DNA of 64,000 nt from Fimbriimonadales bacterium (GTDB taxonomy: Bacteria > Armatimonadota > Fimbriimonadia > Fimbriimonadales > ATM1). Position numbers and translations under genes: made by a program. The stretch is taken from NCBI GenBank assembly GCA_026129745.1, contig JAHCHL010000013.1, positions 38,745 through 102,744 on the forward strand, in the 5' to 3' direction. Below the pieces are notes generated by a model, which saw only the letters and a program-made list of their open reading frames with translations, was not told the origin of the DNA and did not search any database. Positions 1 through 8,313 of this stretch are shown piece after piece. Position 1 is the first letter of the stretch; every line of letters starts with the position of its first letter.

Positions 1-236
1 ACTTCCTGTTCTCGCGTGACAACGTAGGCGCCGTTGCAGGAAATCAGCGCTCCATGAAGGTCGAGTTCATCCGCGTACTGGGTCATCCCGCTTGCAACTC
101 GCCCACTTGCAAGAACAACCTCGATTCCTGCCGCTTTGGCCATCTGGATCGCTTTAACATTTTCGGCAGGAATTCGTCTATCGCGATCGAGCAATGTAAA
201 ATCAAGATCAATTGCAAGCAACCGAACCCTTGCCAC
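1..236 (-). CDS. Cof-type HAD-superfamily phosphatase, N-terminal part (cut by window edge)
   Basis: Partial gene whose 3' part lies beyond base 1. Translation from the GTG at 236 gives about 78 residues beginning with a hydrophobic strand and the HAD motif I, read as DLDFTLL (residues 10-16), followed by LASGR, the usual second strand of Cof-like sugar phosphatases, and ISCNGA. The family removes phosphate from sugar phosphates or nucleotides in the cytoplasm. The usual motif is DxDGT; here Phe replaces Gly, but both aspartates are present. The GTG shares one base with the TAG of the upstream aminotransferase gene (TAGTG), so the two are translationally coupled. The substrate cannot be told. 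Confidence 0.75.
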   Translation of the reverse strand, partial: MARVRLLAIDLDFTLLDRDRRIPAENVKAIQMAKAAGIEVVLASGRVASGMTQYADELDLHGALISCNGAYVVTREQE

Positions 237-1357
237 TATGCAGTTGCACGCTCCTCTACAAAGTGCAGCGCAACATCGGCGGCATATTCGACTTGCTCGG
301 TAGTGAGATGTGCTTGAATGGGTAGCGACAAAACTTCCTTGCACGCTCGTTCGCTTTCGGGAAAGTCACCTTCTCTGTATCCGAGGAAGTCGTATGCTGG
401 TTGGACGTGAAGCGGAATAGGATAGTAGATTGCAGAACCAACCCCATGCTCTTTCAGGTAAGCCATGAACTTGTCCCGCTCACTATGTCGAACCGTGTAT
501 TGATGGTAGCTGTGAAACGTCGTTTCCGGAAGTACGAAGGGTGTAATGATTTCTGAATCCTTAAGCTGGTGGTCATACACATCTGCATGGGAACGACGCA
601 ATTCGTTCCATTGACCGAGCTTCTGAAACTTGCATCGAAGAACAGCAGCTTGAATTTCATCAAGCCTGCTTGTGTGCCCAATGTCATCATAAAGATACTG
701 TTGTCTTGCCATGCCGTGAACTCTTAGACTTCGCGCCTTTGCAGCTATCTCATCGTCGTTCGTGATCAGCATTCCTCCATCCCCTGCCGCCCCAAGGTTC
801 TTTGTTGGAAAGAAACTGAGTGCAGCAGACTGACCCCAAGATCCACAGCACTTGTTGTTGCGACTGCTCCCGATCGCTTGTGCTGCGTCTTCGAGAACTT
901 GCAGTCCATGTCGATCTGCGATCTCGAGGATCGGTTCCATTTCGGCGATTTGTCCGAAAAGGTGAATGGGCAGGATTGCCTTTGTACGTTGTGTAATTGC
1001 CGACTCAATTTGTGACACATCGATGTTGAATGATTTCGGCTCGATATCAACAAAGACAGGTCGGCCCCCATTTTGAATAATGGCCTCTATCGTAGCGACG
1101 AAAGTGAAGGGAGTGGTAATCACTTCGTCACCTTCCGAAATGCCCATCGCCTGCAAGCCGATTTTTAGCGCGTCGGTTCCGCTATTCATGGCAATGCCAT
1201 GTTTGACACCGCACGAAGCAGCTATCTCATCTTCGAGCAAGCGCACATTTTCGGCTGCGGCGTACATGCCTCCGGCCAGGACCTCAACAACTGCAGCATC
1301 GAGATCTTCCTTAAGTTCTTGATATTGTGCCTTTAGATCGACAAGCGGAACTTTCAT
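236..1357 (-). CDS. DegT/DnrJ/EryC1/StrS-family PLP aminotransferase
   Basis: 373 residues, full length for the family. These enzymes transaminate keto-sugars on nucleotide carriers, feeding amino-sugars into surface polysaccharides or glycans. Visible landmarks are MNSGTDAL near residue 58 (phosphate binding), EDAAQ with Asp157 (contact to the pyridine nitrogen) and the FFPTKNLG segment whose Lys186 should form the Schiff base. The ATG at 1357 opens directly on the conserved VPLVDL start. It is followed by an overlapping HAD phosphatase gene and preceded at 10 bases by a nucleotidyltransferase gene, which supports a sugar-nucleotide operon. The exact sugar cannot be read from the sequence. 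Confidence 0.9.
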   Translation of the reverse strand: MKVPLVDLKAQYQELKEDLDAAVVEVLAGGMYAAAENVRLLEDEIAASCGVKHGIAMNSGTDALKIGLQAMGISEGDEVITTPFTFVATIEAIIQNGGRPVFVDIEPKSFNIDVSQIESAITQRTKAILPIHLFGQIAEMEPILEIADRHGLQVLEDAAQAIGSSRNNKCCGSWGQSAALSFFPTKNLGAAGDGGMLITNDDEIAAKARSLRVHGMARQQYLYDDIGHTSRLDEIQAAVLRCKFQKLGQWNELRRSHADVYDHQLKDSEIITPFVLPETTFHSYHQYTVRHSERDKFMAYLKEHGVGSAIYYPIPLHVQPAYDFLGYREGDFPESERACKEVLSLPIQAHLTTEQVEYAADVALHFVEERATA

Positions 1358-1367
1358 CCTTGTTTTC

Positions 1368-2399
1368 CTATTTCAGACCGACTACAACCTTGCTACTTTC
1401 TATGGCGAATCCTGCGCCAAGTACGGCATCTCGGACTTGTGCATTTGACCCAATTCTGCAACCTTCAGATAGTACCGAATTGACAACCTCTGCTCCCGGT
1501 CCCACGTGACAGCCTTCCAGGATCGCAGAAGCGCAAACCTTCGCTTTGCCTTCAATTCTGACTCTTTCACCAACCGAGGAGTTGCAAGAAACTTCGGCCG
1601 ACTCATCCACTTCGGCGGTTGGGTGGACCGCCGAGTCCCCTCGCTTCAGAAATCTGCGTGGCGATCGCACGACTTCGCTGACCACGGCCTTCACGGCCTC
1701 CAGATATTGGCTCGGGCGCCCAATGTCCACCCAGAAGTTATCCAGCACTGTGCCAAAAACGGCCATGCCCTCTGCTATCAACCTTGGAAAAATCTCTCGT
1801 TCAATGTTGCAGCGTCTCTGCGGAATTGCCTCGAGCGCGGCCACTGACATGACATATAGGCCGGCATTGATGGCGTCGAATTCACCGCTCTTGTTCGATG
1901 AAACAGACCTCTTGTACTCCTCGGAAGGCTCTTCGAATCCAGTAACTCTTCCCTCGGTCGTCAGACTGACCACACCATAGGCGTGCGGTCTTTCGACTCG
2001 TTTAAGAGCCAAAGAGATGTCTGCTCTTCTCGATGCGTGTTCTTTGACGATAGCCGCAATATCAAAAGCATGAATGGTGTCTCCATTGAAAACAATGCAC
2101 GGCTCGCCAGGTATTCGATCGTAGGCGTTGCGAATTGCGCCGGCCGTATCCAATGGCTCGTCCTCAACCGCATAGCTCAATTTCAAACCAAAGGCTGACC
2201 CATCCCCAAACGCTCTTTCGACGGCATCTGCCATGTAATTCGTTGCAAAGCAGACTTCGTTTATGCCAGCAGATTTCAAGTAGCTTAATTGGTACTCGAG
2301 CAATGGCGCGTCCACCAAAGGCATTAGCGGCTTGGGTCGTGTTAGTGTAAGCGGGTGCAAACGTGTGCCCAAACCGCCAGCTATCACAATGCCGCGCAT
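1368..2399 (-). CDS. Sugar-1-phosphate nucleotidyltransferase with left-handed beta-helix tail
   Basis: 343 residues. The N-terminal domain has the nucleotidyltransferase signature GGLGTRLHPLT (residues 8-18) followed by RPKPLMPL, and FNGDTI further on, as in mannose-1-phosphate guanylyltransferases and glucose-1-phosphate thymidylyltransferases. From about residue 255 the chain turns into hexapeptide-like repeats with many Val/Ile/Ala-Glu-Gly turns, typical of the beta-helix tail of GDP-mannose pyrophosphorylase-like and GlmU-like enzymes. It should activate a sugar phosphate for glycan synthesis. It lies 10 bases upstream of the DegT aminotransferase gene. Which nucleotide and sugar it uses is not decided by the sequence. 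Confidence 0.88.
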   Translation of the reverse strand: MRGIVIAGGLGTRLHPLTLTRPKPLMPLVDAPLLEYQLSYLKSAGINEVCFATNYMADAVERAFGDGSAFGLKLSYAVEDEPLDTAGAIRNAYDRIPGEPCIVFNGDTIHAFDIAAIVKEHASRRADISLALKRVERPHAYGVVSLTTEGRVTGFEEPSEEYKRSVSSNKSGEFDAINAGLYVMSVAALEAIPQRRCNIEREIFPRLIAEGMAVFGTVLDNFWVDIGRPSQYLEAVKAVVSEVVRSPRRFLKRGDSAVHPTAEVDESAEVSCNSSVGERVRIEGKAKVCASAILEGCHVGPGAEVVNSVLSEGCRIGSNAQVRDAVLGAGFAIESSKVVVGLK

Positions 2400-2422
2400 T
2401 GCTGAAGAATACCGAAAGTGAA

Positions 2423-2453
2423 CCGCCCCGGGAGAGGGTCTCTCCAGGAGCGG
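2423..2453. other. Inverted repeat between two minus-strand genes
   Basis: Arms at 2423-2435 and 2441-2453 pair at 11 of 13 positions around a five-base loop (gggtc). It sits just after the stop codon of the 738-residue secreted protein gene and before the nucleotidyltransferase gene. There is no T-run on either strand, so an intrinsic terminator is possible but not proven; RNA processing or stability is the alternative. Confidence 0.4.
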
Positions 2454-2471
2454 CTAACCGATCGATTGAGG

Positions 2472-4688
2472 CTACTTAGCGAGAACCCACTTGACTTCGT
2501 CGATTCGCATTTGCCAGCCGAAGCTGAAGAGTGTGCCCGGGTCGAACATGGCGATTCGGGCTTTCATCTCTCGCGTCGACGGCTGAATAAATCGAGATGG
2601 ATTGGAAGGAGTGACCTCAATTGATTGGAGGGTAGCACTCGCAGGGCGTGAATCAACAGTCACCCAGCTATTGGCGACATAGTCGAATAGCTGAATCCGT
2701 TGAGTTACGCTCGTTGCCGGCGCCGCCGTAGTTGACGATCTCAGCCCAAAGGCAATGCTGCTTGGATTCTCGATCGAAGCTGTTGCCTTAACTTCCACGT
2801 GCGCGGAAGGAGCGCCCAGAGCCACTGGCGGCGCTTCTTGGACGTTGTACGTCACCCCTTCCGCATCCTTGATGTCTTCAATCGTGCCTGCTCCATTGCC
2901 GAACAGCGTCTGGATGCTGCTTGGAAAGATGTGGCCCGCAAGCGGGCCTTGCACGTTGGCCCGGAGCCGGTACGGAACATTCCCTGGCTTGAACTGGCCG
3001 AGAACCATTTCTACTGGAGATCCAGCAGGTGGAACGTCGGCGTCGAACTCGAAATTGAAGACCGTCGAGTACTTCAGTGAATTGGCATTGGGATTTTGGG
3101 CGTGAGTCTGCGTAGACCATGTGACCATCCCATTTGCGTAAGTGCCGGTCCAATTGTTGCTAGGGTCTTGGTCAACGTCTCGAAAGGCGATGTTCGTGAC
3201 GTTCGCTCCAGCAAGGATTGGTACGGAAAACTCTCGGATCTGTCGGTCCAAGTCATGGACATAGAGCGCATATAGGTACCGGTAATTCCCGCCGCCCAAG
3301 TCTAGAACTCTACGTCCAACCCATACGTCTCCCTCGGTTCTGGGGGTCGCGATTTGCGCATTCGGGTCCCAAACCGTCAGAGCAGGAGCCCGAACGATGT
3401 TTGTAGTTGTCGAAAACGACCATTGTGTGCCGCTCCATGAAGCTGTCGCCTTTCTGTATCCAATCTGGTTGTATTTGTCAATGTCGTTTTTCAAGATGTA
3501 GTACGCCTCGTAATAGAACTCGGCGCCAGCGACATTGAGGTCTGCATCTCGAACTTCAAGTCGGTGCGAGACCGGGTCGTTTACAGAGCTGCTGCCGTTT
3601 CGTCTTACACAGTCATCGACATAGTTTGAAAACCATGATCCACGGCACTCCCAAGCTCCCGTGAACGGGTTGACCTCTCGGCGTTCGCCAAGGTATTGCC
3701 GATCGCCATTGTTGCCTGTGCCATATGTATCCGTACAGTTGATTCCAAGCTGGCCACCGCCACCTGGGGGTTGCTGGCATGAACCGCACCCGGGCGAGTT
3801 GGTCGAAAGAAAGCCATGCTTGAGCCAGCTAAGACCGATGTGTTCGAATCTATTGTTGTGTACCCGGTAGAGATTCATGGCGATTACCGGGTGATCGACT
3901 AGCATTGGGGCCCGCCACTCAATCGGGAACGCGCCCACGTTGCACGAGGTTGTGCTCATGGAAAGGCCGTTTGTGCCGTTTGGATAGGTTCCCAGCCTAC
4001 CAAGCGAAGTTAGACTCGCCATGGCGAACAGTTGGCAATCGACTGGATTCGGGTTGTCTTCACCTCCGCCTCCCCCATCGGTCAGAAACCTTGGTGGGTC
4101 GACGGTGCCAGAAAGCAACTCAAGATTCGCAGCGAGGCTAACTGTTCCAATTAACTGGCCAGCAAGATCTGGCCTACCAAGCACCCGTGCGGTGCCTTGG
4201 GTAATGATGGCATCTGCGAAGGCGATAATGAGCTGCCTTGAATAGGGGTTGAGCTCAACTTTCGCATGCCTTAGTTCGAAGCTGATGTTGCCAGAAGACA
4301 GGGTGAAACCCATATCCGCATCCGAGCCATTTGTGGCGAGGGACGGATTTGAGAAGTCCACGAATCGGCGATTGCCTTGGAAGGTAAATCCACCGCTTGT
4401 ACGAACCACGCCACCTACGAAACGAACGATTCTGCCATTGTCAGCTTCGATGATGAGGTCTGATTTTCGGTTGACTGCCAGGCCGAAGGCTCGTTCCATC
4501 TCTATGCTCGGCTCTGCGGTGGCATTAATCTTTTCTACAGGAATGCCGATGTCTTGCATGAGGCTCCGCAAGAGGCTGATCCCAACGTCTCCGCCTTTGA
4601 CTTGCCAGGTCTGCTGAGCTGAAGCGCCGGAAACTGATAAGGTGCCGAAGGCCAAAACGGCCCCAACCCATGTTGCTCTCGAACACAT
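2472..4688 (-). CDS. Large secreted protein with Cys-rich central block, function unknown
   Basis: 738 residues from the ATG at 4688, preceded at about 10 bases by AAGGAGA; a GTG at 4694 is the alternative start. The N-terminus is a Sec signal peptide ending near ASAQQ (about residue 25), so the product is exported. A glycine- and proline-rich linker near residue 210 separates an N-terminal beta-rich region from a central block with spaced cysteines, containing HNNRFEHIGLSWLKHGF and later EVNPFTGAWEC. I recall this block from secreted proteins of Planctomycetes-like bacteria, but no function is known to me. The C-terminal third is beta-rich. Its downstream neighbour is a sugar-nucleotide gene and its upstream neighbour a polyferredoxin gene. 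Confidence 0.75.
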   Translation of the reverse strand: MCSRATWVGAVLAFGTLSVSGASAQQTWQVKGGDVGISLLRSLMQDIGIPVEKINATAEPSIEMERAFGLAVNRKSDLIIEADNGRIVRFVGGVVRTSGGFTFQGNRRFVDFSNPSLATNGSDADMGFTLSSGNISFELRHAKVELNPYSRQLIIAFADAIITQGTARVLGRPDLAGQLIGTVSLAANLELLSGTVDPPRFLTDGGGGGEDNPNPVDCQLFAMASLTSLGRLGTYPNGTNGLSMSTTSCNVGAFPIEWRAPMLVDHPVIAMNLYRVHNNRFEHIGLSWLKHGFLSTNSPGCGSCQQPPGGGGQLGINCTDTYGTGNNGDRQYLGERREVNPFTGAWECRGSWFSNYVDDCVRRNGSSSVNDPVSHRLEVRDADLNVAGAEFYYEAYYILKNDIDKYNQIGYRKATASWSGTQWSFSTTTNIVRAPALTVWDPNAQIATPRTEGDVWVGRRVLDLGGGNYRYLYALYVHDLDRQIREFSVPILAGANVTNIAFRDVDQDPSNNWTGTYANGMVTWSTQTHAQNPNANSLKYSTVFNFEFDADVPPAGSPVEMVLGQFKPGNVPYRLRANVQGPLAGHIFPSSIQTLFGNGAGTIEDIKDAEGVTYNVQEAPPVALGAPSAHVEVKATASIENPSSIAFGLRSSTTAAPATSVTQRIQLFDYVANSWVTVDSRPASATLQSIEVTPSNPSRFIQPSTREMKARIAMFDPGTLFSFGWQMRIDEVKWVLAK

Positions 4689-4802
4689 ATCCACGAATCT
4701 CCTTCCAAAAGGTTACAGACCGACCGAAGGACGGCCCGACCTATTGTGACGCAATTCCAGGCCAAATACGTTCAGAAACTGACAGATTAGTGCGAGCCAG
4801 TA

Positions 4803-6698
4803 TTATTGCGGTGCCACAAGATTCGGCACAAGTCGCCGGATGCGCGAGTAAATCTGACTTGCGGTCTCCGAGTCTCCTCTGGCCATGTAGAGGAACGCCG
4901 TCGCATACCAAGTTTCAATATCCTCGGCAGGAGCCCGGACATTTTCTCTGATCAAGTCGTCGAGTTTCCCTGACATCGCAGCCGTTTGCGCCCAAAGCGC
5001 CAGGACTTGGCTGTCCATGGGTGCAGAAACTCTCGCTGAATCGGCAAATCCGAAAGCTGACTCGAACTTCTTTGCTTGAATCAGTTGAACTGCTGCGGCA
5101 AGTCTGGTTCCTTGCGCAATTTCACTTGGGTTCAACTTTAGGAGCAGGCTCTCAGCTTCGTCAACTCTGCCTTCCCCGTTGAGAGCAGATGTCAGTCCAA
5201 GTAGTCGCTGTGCGAACTTTGCATCGGTTGGGTCAGTCCGATCCAAAGCGAGTTCAAGTTGCTCTATTCCTAGCTTCGTTTCACCCGATGTAACTAGAGC
5301 TCTGCCGTACATAAATCGCAACTCTATGTCATCACCCCTCACAGAAAGCGCCCGACGCAGGTGCTTTGCTGCCCGCTCACTATCGCCTTCAAACAGCAAT
5401 AACGCTCCCAATCTCGACTCCCATTTTTCGACAAGGAATGGCGAAAGGCCCACTGCAATTCGATAGTGATTCAGGGCAGCAGAATGGTCACTTTGCGATT
5501 CTATCAACATTGCTTCATAAGCAGATTCACCTTCTCGAACGTGATACATTACGTACGAAGCATAGGCAAGAAAGAAGATAAGGCAAGCGCTAAACAACAT
5601 AAATGCCGCTCCACTTCGTTTGAACTTTCCGTTAGCCTTCAATTGCCATCTTTGCAATCGTGCATTCTCATTGCGGGCCACACGTAAGGCAACCAAAAGG
5701 AGAAACGCGCAGATCGCCGATAGACCCAGTGCAAGCAAGAATGGTATTGCATCGTAAAGGCCGCGCAGAGAATACAGAGCAATGAGAAATGAAACCGCGA
5801 CGAAACCTTCTTCTCCCAACGATAGGTCATACTTGCGTGGCTGCTTCTCAGCGCGCCTCTTGATGATTCCTGGTTTCCCGAATCCCCAATAGAGAGCTCC
5901 TTTCGGGCATACATCGACGCAATCCATACATTTCATGCAACCTGAGTCCACAACCATTCCAAACTCGCGCACTTCATCATGCACACGCACATTCGAAGTG
6001 CATGTTGCCGTGCAATGCCCGCATCCATCGCAAGCGTCCGTTACTCGGATCTTTCCTGGCGCAATTGAATCGGCGTAATAGAAGATTCCGCCATAGGGAC
6101 AGCCATAAGTACAGAAGCCCTTATTGCCAAGCAATACCACGATCAGAAATCCGCAAACGGCGAACGTTAAGATTGCTATGCCGAATGTTGGGAATGTCGC
6201 CCAGAAGTCATCTGTCATGAAGTGTGCTACCCAACGGGGAGCCTTTTCACCAGACATTGCGCGTGCGATCGAGGGCCAGGCGAACATGTAGAAAGCGGCA
6301 AACAGCGGAACAAACACAAGAAGTCGAGAGCGAAACGGCTTTGGACGAATGCCAATCTTTCGCAACATCCATCCGCATAGATCTTGCAATGCTACGAGGT
6401 GGCAGCCCCATCCACAGAAGAATCGACCGAACACAAGCGTCGAAAGAATCAGAAGCGCGAACAGGACGAATCCTGCATTGACGTAGCCCAACTCCAGCGT
6501 TTGCATCGCTTCGCTCGGCTCCACGGGAGTCATCGTAGTGCCTGCAACTTTCCAATGCACGATGTGAGCAGCAATGAGCACGTGTACGCCAATGAGTACC
6601 GCAGCCCGCCACTTCCCTCGCCTTGATGCTCTGGGCTTTGTTGGTTTCGGCCGCTGATTGTGAATAAGCGGAAGCTGTCTGGTCAGTCGCCGGCTCAC
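4803..6698 (-). CDS. NapH/CcoG-like membrane polyferredoxin with C-terminal TPR domain
   Basis: 631 residues from a GTG at 6698. After a basic N-terminus come membrane segments, two CxxxC motifs (Cys95/99 and Cys196/200) as in NapH/MauN/CcoG-type proteins, and two 4Fe-4S cluster motifs, CDGCGHC plus C233 and CMKCMDC plus C264. Two further hydrophobic stretches lie at about 290-340 and 360-390, and residues 400-625 form TPR-like helical repeats. Known relatives pass electrons from the membrane to periplasmic redox enzymes or help assemble them. The TPR tail suggests docking of a partner protein. No nitrate, nitrous oxide or cytochrome oxidase gene lies nearby, so the partner is unknown. Confidence 0.85.
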   Translation of the reverse strand: MSRRLTRQLPLIHNQRPKPTKPRASRRGKWRAAVLIGVHVLIAAHIVHWKVAGTTMTPVEPSEAMQTLELGYVNAGFVLFALLILSTLVFGRFFCGWGCHLVALQDLCGWMLRKIGIRPKPFRSRLLVFVPLFAAFYMFAWPSIARAMSGEKAPRWVAHFMTDDFWATFPTFGIAILTFAVCGFLIVVLLGNKGFCTYGCPYGGIFYYADSIAPGKIRVTDACDGCGHCTATCTSNVRVHDEVREFGMVVDSGCMKCMDCVDVCPKGALYWGFGKPGIIKRRAEKQPRKYDLSLGEEGFVAVSFLIALYSLRGLYDAIPFLLALGLSAICAFLLLVALRVARNENARLQRWQLKANGKFKRSGAAFMLFSACLIFFLAYASYVMYHVREGESAYEAMLIESQSDHSAALNHYRIAVGLSPFLVEKWESRLGALLLFEGDSERAAKHLRRALSVRGDDIELRFMYGRALVTSGETKLGIEQLELALDRTDPTDAKFAQRLLGLTSALNGEGRVDEAESLLLKLNPSEIAQGTRLAAAVQLIQAKKFESAFGFADSARVSAPMDSQVLALWAQTAAMSGKLDDLIRENVRAPAEDIETWYATAFLYMARGDSETASQIYSRIRRLVPNLVAPQ

Positions 6699-6771
6699 GC
6701 AGACTATATTAACTCCAGATCCTCACTCAAGTCGCTGAATGTTGAATTATCGTAACTGAGATCGTGATGAT

Positions 6772-7584
6772 TTAGGTCGGCTGGCCGATGGGGCCATATA
6801 GCTCTGGACGACGGGCACCCCAGAGATCCATCTCGTATTCGCCTTCTCGCCTGACAAGATGCTTGATTCTTGCCCGCTCCAGTTTGACTTCTTCAACGAG
6901 GATCGCTTCTTCCGTGTGATCAGCCGCTGCAAGGACCGCGCCACTGGGGCTGACGATCTTGCTTCGCCCGACGAATGAAAAGCTGTTCTCTTCGCCCACT
7001 CGATTGGCCGCAGCCACGAAAATGTGGTTTTCAATGCACCGTGCGGGGCAGACAACATCGCTGGCCAGTTCAGCAGATTCGGGCCAGTTCGTTGGGACGG
7101 CGATGAGGTCCGCGCCTTTCAAAGAAAGCGTTCTTGTGCCTTCGGGGAATCTGATATCAAAACAGATCTGGATTCCGACACGCCCAAACGGCAGATCGAA
7201 TACCGGAAACGAGTCGCCGGCGTGCGCATACCGATCGAGGCCAATGTACGGGAGATGCACTTTTCGATATTCACCGACAAGACCCGTGGGGCCAATCAGC
7301 GCTGCGGAATTGAACAGGTCTTCGCCTACTTTTTCAGCGAGGCCAACGATCGCGTAGCTCTTGGCTTCGCGACATGCGGCGACTACCTGTTGGACTGGCT
7401 TGTCGCTGAGAGAAATGGCTCCTTGGATCGCTTCGTCGTGACTTCTGAAGCAATAGCCAGTCAGGGCGCACTCAGGAAAGACGATCAGATCTGCCTTAGT
7501 GGCAGTAATTTGGTCGGCGATTCGTTCAGCGTTCGCGGTTGCGTCCGCGAACTTCGGAAGAAACTGTGAGACGGCTAGTTTCAT
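6772..7584 (-). CDS. Carbon-nitrogen hydrolase (nitrilase superfamily)
   Basis: 270 residues, the usual length of a single-domain amidase of the nitrilase superfamily. The catalytic triad is complete: Glu38 in FPECALTGY, Lys108 in GEYRKVHLP and Cys141 in IQICFDIRFPE. Such enzymes hydrolyse C-N bonds of amides, carbamoyl compounds or dicarboxylic amides in the cytoplasm. The ATG at 7584 is close behind accB (stop at 7603), and both are probably on one minus-strand transcript. The substrate is not predictable; omega-amidase-like or N-carbamoyl hydrolase activities are the obvious options. Confidence 0.9.
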   Translation of the reverse strand: MKLAVSQFLPKFADATANAERIADQITATKADLIVFPECALTGYCFRSHDEAIQGAISLSDKPVQQVVAACREAKSYAIVGLAEKVGEDLFNSAALIGPTGLVGEYRKVHLPYIGLDRYAHAGDSFPVFDLPFGRVGIQICFDIRFPEGTRTLSLKGADLIAVPTNWPESAELASDVVCPARCIENHIFVAAANRVGEENSFSFVGRSKIVSPSGAVLAAADHTEEAILVEEVKLERARIKHLVRREGEYEMDLWGARRPELYGPIGQPT

Positions 7585-7602
7585 GTTGGGCTTGCCGAAT
7601 GC

Positions 7603-8031
7603 TTACGGTTCGATAAGCAGGAGCGGCTCTCCTTCTTGCACGAGCTGACCGTCGGTGGCAAAGAACTTCCGAACGACCCCACCTACCGGGGATTCAACTT
7701 CGTTGAAGACTTTCATGGCTTCGATGACTCCAATGACATCTCCTCTCTCGATGCGCTGTCCTTCTTCTACGAAGGGAGGATCAGTCGGTAACGGCCTCCG
7801 ATAGAACGTGCCCACCATAGGGCTGGGTATAGGCTCGCCTCTGGGAGCAGGCTCTTCATTCGCCGTGTCATTGCTAAGTTGCCGTGAGCTTGCGGATACC
7901 GATTTCTTGGGGTCTGACAGCTCGCGTCTAACTTCGATGACCTGGTCCCCTTCTTTCACTCGGATCGAAGTCAACCCGTGCTTCTCAAGGAGTTCGCCTA
8001 ACTGTTCGACTTTCGACGCTAGGTCCGACAT
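7603..8031 (-). CDS. accB: Biotin carboxyl carrier protein of acetyl-CoA carboxylase
   Basis: 142 residues. Residues 3-40 match the helical N-terminal region of AccB, followed by a Ser/Pro/Glu-rich linker and the biotinyl domain from about residue 68. The biotin attachment site is GVIEAMKVFNEV with Lys107. The protein carries carboxybiotin between the carboxylase and the carboxyltransferase in the first step of fatty acid synthesis. The accC gene usually follows accB, but here the next gene downstream is a nitrilase-type hydrolase. A tRNA-Arg gene lies just upstream on the same strand, 12 bases before the ATG. Confidence 0.95.
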   Translation of the reverse strand: MSDLASKVEQLGELLEKHGLTSIRVKEGDQVIEVRRELSDPKKSVSASSRQLSNDTANEEPAPRGEPIPSPMVGTFYRRPLPTDPPFVEEGQRIERGDVIGVIEAMKVFNEVESPVGGVVRKFFATDGQLVQEGEPLLLIEP

Positions 8032-8042
8032 GGAAGGAATTA

Positions 8043-8118
8043 TGGCGCGGACGAAGGGACTCGAACCCCCAACCCCCAGTTCCGAAGACTGGTGCTCTAT
8101 CCGTTGAGCTACGTCCGC
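8043..8118 (-). tRNA. tRNA-Arg (anticodon TCG)
   Basis: A 76-base cloverleaf on the minus strand with acceptor stem GCGGACG/CGTCCGC, a D-arm with AGCTCAACGG, anticodon stem CCAGT/ACTGG around the loop CTTCGGA, and T-arm GGTTCGAGTCC. The anticodon TCG reads CGA/CGN arginine codons. The CCA end is encoded. It sits 12 bases upstream of accB on the same strand. Confidence 0.96.
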
Positions 8119-8151
8119 GCGGGATTTCCATTCTACCGCCGCTGGGTCGGT

Positions 8152-8157
8152 TATAAT
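8152..8157 (+). promoter_or_regulatory. Consensus -10 box for tRNA-Pro
   Basis: A perfect TATAAT 12 bases before the tRNA-Pro gene. No good -35 hexamer is visible 16-18 bases upstream, so the call rests on the -10 box and its position. Confidence 0.55.
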
Positions 8158-8169
8158 TGCTCCCTACGT

Positions 8170-8247
8170 CGGGGCGTAGCGCAGTCTGGATAGCGCGCTT
8201 CCATGGGGTGGAAGAGGTCGCTGGTTCGAATCCAGTCGCCCCGACCA
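8170..8247 (+). tRNA. tRNA-Pro (anticodon GGG)
   Basis: A 78-base cloverleaf on the plus strand with acceptor stem CGGGGCG/CGCCCCG, D-arm GTAGCGCAGTCTGG, anticodon stem CTTCC/GGAAG around the loop ATGGGGT, T-arm GGTTCGAATCC and an encoded CCA. The first base C and anticodon GGG fit proline (CCC/CCU codons). Confidence 0.96.
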
Positions 8248-8313
8248 TATATTTTGATTTGGTCACAAGCTCTGCAAGGCGAATGATTAGACCTGTACGG
8301 TAGCCTAATCAGG

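Noticed and set aside
8284..8311. Terminator after the 401-residue exported protein gene
   Set aside because: A seven-base inverted repeat (TGATTAG/CTAATCA) has no T-run and a 14-base loop; too weak to list as a terminator.
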